From: Kiritimatiellia bacterium
GTDB taxonomy: Bacteria > Verrucomicrobiota > Kiritimatiellia > SS1-B-03-39 > UBA6053
Reading direction: 5' to 3'
NCBI GenBank assembly: GCA_029936175.1
Contig: JAPYUI010000006.1
Coordinates: 20,973-62,457, forward strand
Length of the DNA: 41,485 bases
The position numbers and the translations under genes were made by a program. The notes beneath the pieces are model-generated. The model was not told where the DNA came from and did not search any database. It saw nothing but the letters and a program-made list of their open reading frames with translations. Position 1 is the first letter of the stretch; the number at the start of each line of letters is the position of its first letter. Below are positions 9,588-17,994 of this stretch, one piece after another.

Positions 9588-10703
9588 TCATACAGAAACG
9601 TCGACGACCGCGCCTTCAAAGTGTTCCAGGAGCATGCGGATGATCTCATCGCTGTTCACCCCGGCCGCCTCGGCATTAAAGGTGGTGACCACGCGGTGAC
9701 GAAGTACCGGGAAGGCCATCTTCTGTACATCCTCGGTGGTCACATGATACCGTCCCTGAAGAATCGCACGCGCCTTGGCGGCGGTGATCAGGTAGATGCC
9801 AGCACGGGGTCCGGCACCCCAGGCCACCATCTCCTTGATGAAGTCCGGGGCCTCCTCGGTCTTGGGACGCGTCGCACGAGCGAGGTTACTCGCGTATTCA
9901 ACCACGTGATCCGCCACGGGTACCCGTCGGACCACCTGCTGGAGACGAAGGATGTCCTCGCCGGTCAGGGCGACGTCGAGCTCCGGTTCGTAGGTTCCGG
10001 TCACCTGCTTGATGATCTGCTGTTCCTCAGCTGAGCTCGGGTACTCGACGATAATATTGAACATAAAACGGTCGAGTTGGGCTTCCGGGAGCGGGTAGGT
10101 GCCCTCCTGCTCGATTGGATTCTGGGTAGCCAGCACAAAGAAGGGCTTCGGCAGCATGTAGGTTTCATCTCCCACCGTCACATGGCGTTCCTGCATGGCT
10201 TCGAGCAGGGCGGCCTGGGTTTTCGGCGGCGTCCGGTTGATTTCGTCCGCAAGCAGCATGTTGGTGAAGATCGGTCCGTGTACAAAACGAAAAAACCGCC
10301 GGCCGGTGGTATGGTCTTCCTCAAGCACCTCGGTTCCGGTAATATCGGACGGCATCAGGTCGGGTGTAAACTGCACCCGCTTGAACTTGAGGTCCAACAC
10401 CTGACTGACGGTGCTGACGAGCAAGGTCTTGGCCAGGCCGGGTACCCCGACGAGCAGGGCATGGCCCCGGCAAAACATCGCGATGAGCACCTGGTCGATA
10501 ACGTCCGCCTGACCGATGATCACCTTCTGTACCTGCTCCTGCATGCGCGTGTACGCCTGGTTCAACTGCTGAACGATCTCGGTATCATCCGCATCAACCG
10601 ACAGCATGTGCTGAGACGCGTCTTCGGGCTCCGGTTCCGGTGCATGCTCCGGCACGTACTCGGCTTGCGACTCCGCTTGGTATTCAGCTTCTTCTTCGGA
10701 CAT
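9588..10703 (-). CDS. MoxR-family AAA+ ATPase
   Basis: This 371-residue MoxR ATPase has Walker A GVPGLAKT at residues 86-93, Walker [12 protein letters not shown] near 150, a sensor-like [22 protein letters not shown] stretch in the middle (split here by description: [20 protein letters not shown] then RF), and the helical lid common to the family. The first 40 residues are an acidic low-complexity tail rich in Glu, Pro and Ala that most MoxR proteins lack. A clear Shine-Dalgarno AAGGAG precedes the ATG. It is the first gene of the five-gene operon and has a plausible promoter about 50 bases upstream. MoxR ATPases act as chaperones that remodel or activate VWA-containing partners; here those are the DUF58 and two membrane VWA proteins downstream. 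Confidence 0.93.
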   Translation of the reverse strand: MSEEEAEYQAESQAEYVPEHAPEPEPEDASQHMLSVDADDTEIVQQLNQAYTRMQEQVQKVIIGQADVIDQVLIAMFCRGHALLVGVPGLAKTLLVSTVSQVLDLKFKRVQFTPDLMPSDITGTEVLEEDHTTGRRFFRFVHGPIFTNMLLADEINRTPPKTQAALLEAMQERHVTVGDETYMLPKPFFVLATQNPIEQEGTYPLPEAQLDRFMFNIIVEYPSSAEEQQIIKQVTGTYEPELDVALTGEDILRLQQVVRRVPVADHVVEYASNLARATRPKTEEAPDFIKEMVAWGAGPRAGIYLITAAKARAILQGRYHVTTEDVQKMAFPVLRHRVVTTFNAEAAGVNSDEIIRMLLEHFEGAVVDVSV

Positions 10704-10750
10704 GTGACCTCTCCTTAGGTTGGTAAACGCACTGAAATCGACCGTGTTCT

Positions 10751-10778
10751 ATAATGTATTTCTATTTATACGAAGCAA
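10751..10778 (-). promoter_or_regulatory. Candidate sigma-70 promoter of the MoxR operon
   Basis: On the minus strand TTGCTT (10778-10773) and CATTAT (10756-10751) are separated by 16 bases. The surrounding DNA is clearly AT-rich compared with the window. It sits about 50 bases before the MoxR start codon. Both boxes match the consensus only moderately. Confidence 0.4.
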
Positions 10779-11082
10779 ATCTGTCGGGTTGATTTGAAAA
10801 AAAATTACCTCCCGGGTCCAAAAGCGGCCCATTGTTATCCTCCTATGGCATCATGGCCGCACCGGTTCCCCTCCCTCAGGAGAAAATCTGTCTAGCAATG
10901 GCCGAGGACCGACACCGATGGATGTCTGAAGAGGGATCGTTTGGGACAGGATTCGGGTGCAATGCCGTGCGTTTCGAGGCCGATCCCCACCCCCATCATG
11001 CCCTCCATGCGACTAAAGTCCGGAATCCGTGGCCGGATGAATAATTGGGCGACCTTTTTCTATCTATTTCGAGGGAAGCGGC
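10779..11082. other. Intergenic stretch without a recognisable gene
   Basis: The full gap between the divergent MoxR and rplS genes is 443 bases (10704-11146). Apart from the two promoter candidates at its ends I see no gene here. A 70-codon plus-strand frame (10832-11044) has no family resemblance and His/Pro-rich, non-protein-like composition. A short hairpin (TCCGG/CCGGA, 11019-11037) is present but does not match any RNA family I recognise. Confidence 0.5.
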
Positions 11083-11110
11083 TTGACGATCCATTCCTTA
11101 CGCGTAGTAT
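11083..11110 (+). promoter_or_regulatory. Candidate promoter of rplS
   Basis: TTGACG (11083-11088) and TAGTAT (11105-11110) are 16 bases apart, ending 36 bases before the rplS ATG. The -35 box is five of six to consensus. A short AGG lies 8 bases before the ATG. Confidence 0.55.
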
Positions 11111-11146
11111 TTCGCGCCTTTCATAGGACACTAAACAGGTAAAATC

Positions 11147-11482
11147 ATGAGCCTTTTGCTAGAAAAAATCAGTCAGGAAAGTTTGAATGCGGAAATCCCC
11201 GCTTTTCGCGTCGGCGACGTGGTTAAAGTGCACGTGCGGATCAAGGAAGGCGATAAAGAGCGTGTTCAACTCTACACGGGTACCGTCATTGCCAAGGATG
11301 GTCATGGCGCGACCGAAACCTTTACCGTCCGCCGCGTCTCCTATGGCGAAGGGGTGGAACGGGTATTCCCGATTCACTCCCCCAACGTCACCAAGATCGA
11401 AATCGAGCGCAAGGGCAACGTGCGTCGGGCCAAGCTGTACTTTGTACGCAAGCTGAAAGGCAAAAAAGCCAAGATTACCTGA
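11147..11482 (+). CDS. rplS: 50S ribosomal protein L19
   Basis: This 111-residue protein matches L19 along its whole length: PAFRVGDVVKVHVRIKEGDK, the RVQLYTGTVIA segment, FTVRRVSYGEGVERVFPIHS and the basic tail RRAKLYFVRKLKGKKAKI. L19 lies at the 30S-50S interface of the large ribosomal subunit. In many bacteria rplS follows rpsP-rimM-trmD; here it has its own promoter and stands alone upstream, divergent from the MoxR operon, with rnhB behind it. A strong intrinsic terminator follows its stop codon. Confidence 0.98.
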   Translation: MSLLLEKISQESLNAEIPAFRVGDVVKVHVRIKEGDKERVQLYTGTVIAKDGHGATETFTVRRVSYGEGVERVFPIHSPNVTKIEIERKGNVRRAKLYFVRKLKGKKAKIT

Positions 11483-11506
11483 GCCCAGGCACTCAAGCAT
11501 GTGAAG

Positions 11507-11535
11507 AGGCGGACCTGGAGGGGTCCGCCTTTTTT
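11507..11535 (+). terminator. Rho-independent terminator of rplS
   Basis: AGGCGGACC (11507-11515) pairs with GGTCCGCCT (11522-11530) in a perfect 9-base stem with a 6-base loop. A run of T follows to 11535. It lies 24 bases after the rplS stop and 59 bases before the chosen rnhB start, so it should uncouple the two genes at least partly. Confidence 0.9.
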
Positions 11536-11593
11536 GACCCCAGGCCCCTACCGCCCGCCCAGGCTGCCCGGTATCCACCCCGTCCACGTATCC

Positions 11594-12220
11594 ATGCTCA
11601 CCTTCGAACGACAGTACTGGGAAAGGGGTGACCAGGCCATTGCCGGCCTCGACGAGGCCGGACGCGGTCCGCTCGCCGGTCCTGTCGTGGCTGCAGCCGT
11701 CATCTTCGACCGCGAATGGGTAACGGCAGAGCAACACGGCTCACTGAAGAACCTGAACGACTCCAAGCAGCTCACGGAGAAACAACGCGAACACTTTTTC
11801 GATATCCTGACGAGCCTGGACACGATCGCCTACGGGTTGGGACAGGCGGAGGCCGGGGAAGTCGACCGGCTCAACATCCTGCAGGCGACCTACGAAGCCA
11901 TGCGACGAGCAGTGACCAGCCTCCCCTCAGCTCCCGACCTGATCCTGGTGGACGGTAAAGCGGTACCCAGGCTGCCAGGCCCATCCGAAAACCTGATAAA
12001 GGGCGACCGGCGCAGCCTGTCCATTGCGGCTGCAAGTGTCATTGCCAAGGTTACCCGGGACCGGTTGATGCGGGCCTATGCAATAGAATATCCGGTCTAT
12101 GGATTCGAACGACACAAGGGCTATGGAACAAAGCTGCACATGGCGGCCTTGAACGAGCACGGCCCCTGCCCGATTCACCGATACTCGTTTAAGCCGGTGT
12201 GCCAGTTGCGAATTTTTTAA
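11594..12220 (+). CDS. rnhB: Ribonuclease HII
   Basis: RNase HII cuts the RNA strand of RNA-DNA hybrids and removes single ribonucleotides from DNA. The protein carries the family motif GLDEAGRGPLAGPVVAAAVI with its catalytic Asp-Glu pair, NDSKQLTEKQRE, LVDGKAVP, GDRRSLSIAAASVIAKVTRD and a C-terminal HKGYGTKLHMAALNEHGPCP. The frame stays open upstream to 11501, but that part contains the rplS terminator and a Pro-rich stretch unlike the family. I therefore chose the ATG at 11594, giving 208 residues, the usual size. No Shine-Dalgarno is visible. The rplS-rnhB order is common in bacteria. Confidence 0.95.
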   Translation: MLTFERQYWERGDQAIAGLDEAGRGPLAGPVVAAAVIFDREWVTAEQHGSLKNLNDSKQLTEKQREHFFDILTSLDTIAYGLGQAEAGEVDRLNILQATYEAMRRAVTSLPSAPDLILVDGKAVPRLPGPSENLIKGDRRSLSIAAASVIAKVTRDRLMRAYAIEYPVYGFERHKGYGTKLHMAALNEHGPCPIHRYSFKPVCQLRIF

Positions 12221-12292
12221 AGCCACCCTCCGGCACAACCGGCTCGATCGACACGCGGGTCCGGACAGGTATGAAATCGGCCTGCAGAGACC

Positions 12293-12880
12293 CTACTCCT
12301 TGACCGCCATGCTCACGGCGTAGGTCTTTCCCTGCTTGAGTTTCTTGTAATTCCCGAAGATGTCCCGGAAATTTCGTTTACACCATTCGCGCAGTCCCGC
12401 GATAGTGACGACACAGAGACGGCCACCGGGTTCCAGATGATGCCAGGCATCCGTGACCATGATCGACAGCATCTCCTTGCCAACCTTGGCCGGCAGATTG
12501 GAAACAACATTGTTGAAGCGAAGATCGCCCGGCACGGCGGAGAAACCGTTGCTCAGGTAGGCCTCGGCATTGCTCAGTCCATTCAGCTCCGCGTTGCGCC
12601 GGGCGTAGTCAACGGCAACAAAATCACGGTCCACCAGGTGTACCCGGCCCTCCGGACATTGCTGGGCAATACTCAGGCCCAGGACACCATAGCCACAACC
12701 GAGATCCAGGCTCAGCTGTGAAGGCTCGACGGGGAAATGATTCAACAGGAGCAGCGAGCCTTCATCCAGCTGCCGCGGGCTGAAGAGTCCCCAGGTGGAA
12801 TGATAGGTAAATCCGTGCCCACGTACCTCCTGGGTAAAGACCAGGTCCCGCTTAATGGGGGCACAATCGGGCGCACTCAC
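12293..12880 (-). CDS. Small class I SAM-dependent methyltransferase (MTS/RsmC-like)
   Basis: This 195-residue protein is a single methyltransferase domain of the MTS type. Motif I is LDLGCGYGVLGLSIA, the acidic motif II is VHLVDRDFVAVDYARRN, and a typical YHSTWGLFSPRQLDEGS stretch precedes motif I. Motif IV, usually NPPF or NPPIRAG in rRNA and tRNA base methyltransferases of this family, reads SNLPAKVGKE, so the second residue of the catalytic loop differs. The start is a GTG overlapping the stop of the preceding gene (GTGA), so it is translated as the last gene of the ABC transporter operon. A nucleic-acid base is the likely substrate by family. The link to the transporter is unexplained. 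Confidence 0.8.
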   Translation of the reverse strand: MSAPDCAPIKRDLVFTQEVRGHGFTYHSTWGLFSPRQLDEGSLLLLNHFPVEPSQLSLDLGCGYGVLGLSIAQQCPEGRVHLVDRDFVAVDYARRNAELNGLSNAEAYLSNGFSAVPGDLRFNNVVSNLPAKVGKEMLSIMVTDAWHHLEPGGRLCVVTIAGLREWCKRNFRDIFGNYKKLKQGKTYAVSMAVKE

Positions 12881-14445
12881 TCCGCTTCGTCCCCGGCTTC
12901 GTCCACCTTCAATTCCTCCGGCACCTTGCCGCTGTCCAGGCGGTCGCGGGCCGCCTGGTAGGAGAACAGCTTGCCCGCCTGCTCGCGTGGCCGGACCTGC
13001 AACTCCGCCCAGCTCCCAATATCCGTGCGGGTACCTTCACGCTTCAGCTTGTAGCGGTCGTAAAACTTCCGGGCAAGCACGGCAAAACCTTTTGCCCGAC
13101 CACGGGAACCCGCACCGATGTAGACATAACTCTGGTACAGAAACCCTTCAATCCGGGCAACCGCATCGGCCGAGGAGAGCTGGTCGATATCTTCCCCCAC
13201 GATTTCATCCATGACGTAGGTCTCATAACTCCGGTCCTTCACCATCCCGGGATAGGTATTCTTCAAGAGATCAAACATCTGTCGGGAAACCCGGGTCTGC
13301 GCGTACTGGGCGGCGATCAAGACCGCGTCGCGAATAAAGTAGCGATGGCCGTTTTCCACGCTCGCTCCCTCGTGGACCTCCAGGGCACGGTCGTAGGCCG
13401 CGAGGGTTTTCTCCAGCATCAGCAGGTTCGGGGAAAAGCGAGGCGGCTGCTCGGGGTCGATAATCTCCAGGCTTCCCGCGCGAAAGGCCGCGGCCATGCT
13501 CTGGAAAATCATCCGCTGCAACTTCACATCCTGGACCCCTTTTGCCGTGCGCAAGCCGCGAGAGGCCCAGTAAACAGAATGGGCCTGGGGCAGGCGCCAG
13601 TCAAAGGGCCCATACCGCTCATCGACCTCCTGCATGATGCTCAAGTCCAGCATGTACTCGCTTTTCAGGCGCTTCACCACGAGATACTGGTAGACCCGTT
13701 GGCCGAGATCGGAACGCATGACGCGCAACACCTCCGGCCGTGAAAATTGATCGATGGTCAAATTTTTCTCATCCAACCCATCCTCAATGCCCAGCTGTTT
13801 CAGGTTTTCGAGCAGCTCCCCGATACCGGGAAGCTTCAGGACCTCCTCCCGGCTCCGGGGGACCTCCGCGAACATCTCGTAATTCATAAACCCGGGCACG
13901 AGCAGGGACATTTCCTCGGCGAGAAATTTCTTGTAGTAGAAATGCATCTCATCGAGGTCCATGCCGATCTTGTGCTGATAGAACCAGCCGAGCTCCCATT
14001 GAAGCTGGGCACTGTCAGGGTTGTGCCGTAAGCCTTCATTCCGGATAAGCTCGATGCCGTTGCTGACCCAGCGCCAGCGTTCTTCCGGGGTGTTGAAGAG
14101 AACGCTGATATTGTACGCCATATTCCAGCCATGGAAGGCCCATACCTCCGGGATACGGGGTTCGAGCTTGGTGATCCACTGACTCAACTGCACCAGTTCA
14201 AAGTATTTCCCCTCCTCCTGCAAACGGGTAGCCCGGGTCCAGAGGATGTCGACGAGGATGCCGCGAAAGGCGCCCAGGCCCACCTGCACGAAACGCACCC
14301 AGGGATCCGCATCATCGAGTACGTTCACCTCGGGAATCAATCGGTGTTCAACCCGCAAATCAATCAAGTCATCATTCATGCGCCCGGCGAAACCAATGGC
14401 CAGGAGACCGACCACCAGGGTGGTCCAGGTGCGCCAGGGCTTCAT
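12877..14445 (-). CDS. Membrane-anchored helical (TPR-like) protein of unknown function
   Basis: This 522-residue protein starts with a short basic segment and one hydrophobic helix (residues about 8-22), probably a signal anchor. The rest is helical and repeat-like: WTRATRLQEEGKYFELVQLS, ITKLEPRIPEVWAFHGWNMA and GLRHNPDSAQLQWELGWFYQ resemble degenerate TPR units. I do not recognise a characterised family. The start overlaps the permease stop (ATGA), and the next gene overlaps its own stop. This tight packing argues for a role with the ABC-2 transporter, perhaps as an extracytoplasmic accessory. That role is inference. Confidence 0.75.
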   Translation of the reverse strand: MKPWRTWTTLVVGLLAIGFAGRMNDDLIDLRVEHRLIPEVNVLDDADPWVRFVQVGLGAFRGILVDILWTRATRLQEEGKYFELVQLSQWITKLEPRIPEVWAFHGWNMAYNISVLFNTPEERWRWVSNGIELIRNEGLRHNPDSAQLQWELGWFYQHKIGMDLDEMHFYYKKFLAEEMSLLVPGFMNYEMFAEVPRSREEVLKLPGIGELLENLKQLGIEDGLDEKNLTIDQFSRPEVLRVMRSDLGQRVYQYLVVKRLKSEYMLDLSIMQEVDERYGPFDWRLPQAHSVYWASRGLRTAKGVQDVKLQRMIFQSMAAAFRAGSLEIIDPEQPPRFSPNLLMLEKTLAAYDRALEVHEGASVENGHRYFIRDAVLIAAQYAQTRVSRQMFDLLKNTYPGMVKDRSYETYVMDEIVGEDIDQLSSADAVARIEGFLYQSYVYIGAGSRGRAKGFAVLARKFYDRYKLKREGTRTDIGSWAELQVRPREQAGKLFSYQAARDRLDSGKVPEELKVDEAGDEAE

Positions 14446-15809
14446 GCCGGAATCCCCAGCTCGCGCCGATTGAACAACAATACACCCATGCCGCCGATGA
14501 TGCCGGTGTACATGACAATTTTCACGAGAAATTCAGCCGCCACGATATCCCAGCCGACCACCACCCCGGAAGACAGCAACTCCAGCGGGTTGTTGGTCGA
14601 CAGGGGCTTCAGGAGGAGGTGCACACCTTTGTACATAAACATGGTAAGCTGCTCCACGATCGTAAGGGCACCCTCCGGGTCCACACTCGATCCGTCTGCT
14701 GCGGCGTCCTGGGTAATCGTTTCGATGAAGCCGCTGAACAGTTGGAGGATGATGATGAAAATCGAGGTGAAGGCGGCGACCGGCATGGAGAAAAGGGTTC
14801 CCATGGTCAAGCCCAGCGCGGCGTACAGGGCCAGTTGAAAGAATTGAATGAGCAAGGTCCGACACAGATTGGTGACGAAGGGATCCTGGAAGTACAGAAT
14901 CTGCACCCCTTCGTTTACGTCGAAGAGCACCGTGGTCGGGTTCGAATGGATGTTTGAATAGCCGACGATGATCTCGAGGTCTTCCCCGACCATCTCCTGC
15001 GGAATGGCCAGGCTGTGGGTGCCGGGGCCCTGCTGCAGCGGAATCATGATTTGACGCGCATCCTTGTTGTTCCCCAGAAACCACATTCCACTTACCGGTT
15101 CCTGGACCAGGCTTCCGAGCTGGTACTTGTACTGCAGGAAGACCTTGCGGCCCGCGGGTGGGCGCGTCGGCAAGGTGATCGACCAGGACCTGGTTGCGCC
15201 GTACTCCACGGAGTTGGTCTGGATCAACATGCGTTGCCGGATCGCCGTGAAGGCAGCCTCCGGAGACCTCCCGGGCTCAAGCCGGCCACTCGCAATCAAC
15301 TCCCGCAGGTGCAGCGTGGCGGCCCGATCCACCGGAGGCATATCCGCGGGGACAAGACGGCGCGCGACCAGGACCTCCTCCTGGAGCCTGGCGTACTCGT
15401 CTTCTTTCCATTCCGAGGCACGTGTCTGGTACGCCAACAGGCCGTAGACCGCCACCCCGGTGAGCAAGAGGGCCACCGCGTTCATCACGAGCAGGCCCAG
15501 CCACTTGCCCAGCCAGATCTGGGCCCGGCGAACCGGTTTCGTGACGACGAGGTGAATGCGGAAATCCTCCACCTCCGTGGAAACCGCGGCACAGCCGGAC
15601 CAGAGGGTGACGATGGCCAAAATGATCTGTGAGAAGGCGAGCGTGTAACTGACGAGCACCTGTACCTTGCTTTCAGGAGATCCATCCCCCTTCACGGTGA
15701 GCGGAATACCAATGATCGTGACCAGCAAGAGCAGCATCAAACAGATCACGACCTTGGAGCGCACGGAACTCCGCAGGGCAATCATTGCGATGGCCCAGAC
15801 CTTATTCAT
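14442..15809 (-). CDS. ABC-2 type transporter permease
   Basis: This protein of 455 residues begins MNKVWAIAMIALRSSVRSKV, a typical ABC-2 permease start, followed by a first membrane helix. A large extracytoplasmic domain lies between helices two and three (roughly residues 140-320), and four or more helices occupy the C-terminal part. The ATG at 15809 overlaps the ATPase stop by 8 bases (ATGAATAA). An upstream in-frame extension would lie inside the ATPase gene and does not resemble a permease. Together with the second permease and the ATPase it should form an exporter of unknown substrate. It belongs to the NosY/YhaP-like group with a long periplasmic loop. Confidence 0.85.
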   Translation of the reverse strand: MNKVWAIAMIALRSSVRSKVVICLMLLLLVTIIGIPLTVKGDGSPESKVQVLVSYTLAFSQIILAIVTLWSGCAAVSTEVEDFRIHLVVTKPVRRAQIWLGKWLGLLVMNAVALLLTGVAVYGLLAYQTRASEWKEDEYARLQEEVLVARRLVPADMPPVDRAATLHLRELIASGRLEPGRSPEAAFTAIRQRMLIQTNSVEYGATRSWSITLPTRPPAGRKVFLQYKYQLGSLVQEPVSGMWFLGNNKDARQIMIPLQQGPGTHSLAIPQEMVGEDLEIIVGYSNIHSNPTTVLFDVNEGVQILYFQDPFVTNLCRTLLIQFFQLALYAALGLTMGTLFSMPVAAFTSIFIIILQLFSGFIETITQDAAADGSSVDPEGALTIVEQLTMFMYKGVHLLLKPLSTNNPLELLSSGVVVGWDIVAAEFLVKIVMYTGIIGGMGVLLFNRRELGIPA

Positions 15810-16899
15810 CCTTGGGATCGCCCTGGTCGCCAAGCAGTTGATCGATGCGGCCGTCCAGGTCCTCACCGGCTGGAGCCACGGGTTCGCTTGCCGGATCGGC
15901 CGCTGCAGGGCTCGGTTCCGGGGCACGCTCTTTCAGGATCTCTTCCAGCACATCGCCCCCACCGGATGTCTCTTCTGCGCCTTGAAGGTAATCCGCCACC
16001 TGCTTCCCCGCCCCGGCCCCGGAAATTTCCCCTCCGGACGCACGCGCCTTGGAGATGACTTCCATGAAGAATTGTTCGAGGTTCCGGCGCGGATGTTCCA
16101 ACTCCGGCTCTGCACCCAGGGTTTCCCGCAACACCCGCAGGACGTTCTGCAACTGGTCCGGGGTGAGTCCGGACAGGGGCACCAGGTAATGCTCATCCAC
16201 CTGCAGGAGATCCACGATCGAGCCCTCGGCTTGCACTTGGCCAGCGTAAAGAATGGCAATGCGATCACAGACATCCTCCACATCCGCGAGAAGATGTGAG
16301 CTCAGAAAAACCGTCTTCCCCCGTTCGGCGAGGGTTTGAATCAGATCCTTCACCTGCCGGGTTCCAATGGGATCAAGCCCGGAGGTCGGTTCATCGAGGA
16401 TCACAATTTCCGGATTGTTGATCAAGGCCTGGGCGAGCCCGATCCGACGTGCCATCCCCTTGGAAAATTCCTTGATCGTGCGGCGGCCGGTGTGCTGCAG
16501 GCCGACCATTTCGAGCAGCTGGTCGATGCGCTGCCTGCGTTCCGGACCGCTCAGGTCGAACAGGCGGCCATAAAAATCCAGGGTCTCCCGGGCGGTGAGA
16601 TACGGATAGAGGTAAGATTCCTCGGGCAGATAACCGATGCGAACCTTGGATTGCACATCGCGGGGCGGCTTGCCCAACACGTGAATTTTTCCCCGGGTCG
16701 GGTGGAGCAGGCCGAGCAGCATCTTGATCGTTGTGCTCTTTCCGGATCCATTCGGCCCCAGCAGGCCGAAGACCTCGCCCCGCTTGACCTCGAAATCGAT
16801 ACCGTTCACCGCCTTGGCCCGCGGACGACCCCAGAAATCTTTAAACACCTTGTGCAGGCCCTCGACCGACAACACAATATCCGATGTTTCCTCCATCAT
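15802..16899 (-). CDS. ABC-2 transporter ATP-binding protein with acidic C-terminal extension
   Basis: This 365-residue ATPase has Walker A GPNGSGKST (residues 48-56), the signature FSKGMARRIGLAQAL in place of LSGGQ, Walker B IVILDEPTSGLDP, and the switch histidine in VFLSSHLLADVE. The FSKGM signature is usual for ABC-2 exporters of the CcmA/NatA type. After the nucleotide-binding domain (about residue 235) comes a C-terminal domain, then about 70 residues rich in Gly, Ala, Pro, Asp and Glu that look disordered. A Shine-Dalgarno-like AGGAT precedes the start. It powers the transporter formed by the two flanking permeases. Confidence 0.93.
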   Translation of the reverse strand: MMEETSDIVLSVEGLHKVFKDFWGRPRAKAVNGIDFEVKRGEVFGLLGPNGSGKSTTIKMLLGLLHPTRGKIHVLGKPPRDVQSKVRIGYLPEESYLYPYLTARETLDFYGRLFDLSGPERRQRIDQLLEMVGLQHTGRRTIKEFSKGMARRIGLAQALINNPEIVILDEPTSGLDPIGTRQVKDLIQTLAERGKTVFLSSHLLADVEDVCDRIAILYAGQVQAEGSIVDLLQVDEHYLVPLSGLTPDQLQNVLRVLRETLGAEPELEHPRRNLEQFFMEVISKARASGGEISGAGAGKQVADYLQGAEETSGGGDVLEEILKERAPEPSPAAADPASEPVAPAGEDLDGRIDQLLGDQGDPKDE

Positions 16900-16902
16900 A
16901 TC

Positions 16903-17868
16903 CTACTTAATCTCGCTAAAGTTAAATAAACTTACGGCCAGGCAGAGTACCCCGGTCGTATACAATAGGGCATAACGACCCGTCGCCCAGACGACGCTCC
17001 ATTGGATCTCTCCCCCGCCAGTCAGGCCATCGACTACCCAGAAGTGCTGCCAATTCGGTATCACCGCGTAACCGATTTCCGCCCACCACCAGGTCTCCGC
17101 ATGACGCCCAAAGAAATAATCACTCAGCAGGCCAACCATCAAGACAACGGAACAAATGACCAGGGTGGGTACAGCGTCCAGACGGGTCGCCAGGGTGACC
17201 GCGATCGCCAACAAGGTCAAAAGTGCCATCGTCAGGAGCATTGCGGCGGGAATCAGCTTCCAGTTGTAGAGCAGGCCGAAGGCCTGCATGGCCCCGGTGC
17301 GATCCACGAATCCGGTCCAGACGAAGGCCAGCATCACGACGATGAACTGCAGAGCAAAGGCGTTGGAAACAAAATTCCGGTCGCTGAAATAGTTGATCAA
17401 GCCCGCGATCAGATAAGCTACAAACGGTGCCACGAGCAGGGAACCGGCGGAGTAGAAATCGATTTCGTACAACTCGCTCACCGTCCGCTCGCTCATAATG
17501 ACCGCCACCGCGACCAGCAGGCAATACAGCAGGATAATCCCGGTGATCCCCGCGAACTTGGCCAGGAGGAACAGGGTTCGGTTCACCGGCTTGGACAGGA
17601 CGGCCGAAATCGTCCCACTTTTCATCTCCCGGGTGATCGACAGGCAGGCAGCATAGGTACTAAGCAACACGCCCATGAGCAGAAAAACCGCGAGTCCACT
17701 GTCGCGGATGACCTTACCTGTTTCACCAAAGGTGTAGTTCACCACCAACGGGAGAACGCCAATGAACAGGACCGCAGAGGTGGTCAGGATCAGACAGATG
17801 GGCTGACGAACCGTTTCCAGGGCGGTCAGCCAGGCAATCGCGATCATTTGTTTGCAAGCGAGCCGCAT
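16903..17868 (-). CDS. ABC-2 type transporter permease (first gene of operon)
   Basis: This 321-residue protein has about seven membrane helices. The N-terminal amphipathic segment IAWLTALETVRQPI and the loop LSITREMKSGTISAVLSKPV are hallmarks of ABC-2 permeases, where the REMKSGT stretch contacts the ATPase. I chose the ATG at 17868; a GTG two codons upstream is possible. It is followed by only 3 bases before the ATPase start. The 120-base gap upstream contains an inverted repeat but no obvious strong promoter. Confidence 0.88.
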   Translation of the reverse strand: MRLACKQMIAIAWLTALETVRQPICLILTTSAVLFIGVLPLVVNYTFGETGKVIRDSGLAVFLLMGVLLSTYAACLSITREMKSGTISAVLSKPVNRTLFLLAKFAGITGIILLYCLLVAVAVIMSERTVSELYEIDFYSAGSLLVAPFVAYLIAGLINYFSDRNFVSNAFALQFIVVMLAFVWTGFVDRTGAMQAFGLLYNWKLIPAAMLLTMALLTLLAIAVTLATRLDAVPTLVICSVVLMVGLLSDYFFGRHAETWWWAEIGYAVIPNWQHFWVVDGLTGGGEIQWSVVWATGRYALLYTTGVLCLAVSLFNFSEIK

Positions 17869-17909
17869 GAGCACATGTGTAAACCGCTACGCCTAAAATG
17901 TGAACCTTT

Positions 17910-17931
17910 ATTCAGGCCTGGCCAAGCCTGA
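17910..17931. repeat. Inverted repeat upstream of the ABC transporter operon
   Basis: TTCAGGC (17910-17916) and GCCTGAA (17925-17931) form a perfect 7-base inverted repeat with an 8-base centre, GC-rich and itself partly symmetric. It lies about 40 bases before the permease start. It could be an operator or the remnant of a terminator for the gene upstream; no T-run follows on the minus strand. Confidence 0.4.
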
Positions 17932-17994
17932 AGATGCCGGCCACACCCGCCATAGGGTATATGGACGATGGATTGAGGGCCCGCGCAGGAGAGC

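Noticed and set aside
10832-11044. A 70-codon frame in the gap between the MoxR and rplS genes
   Set aside because: Its composition is unlike a protein, it has no ribosome-binding site, and it matches no family I know.
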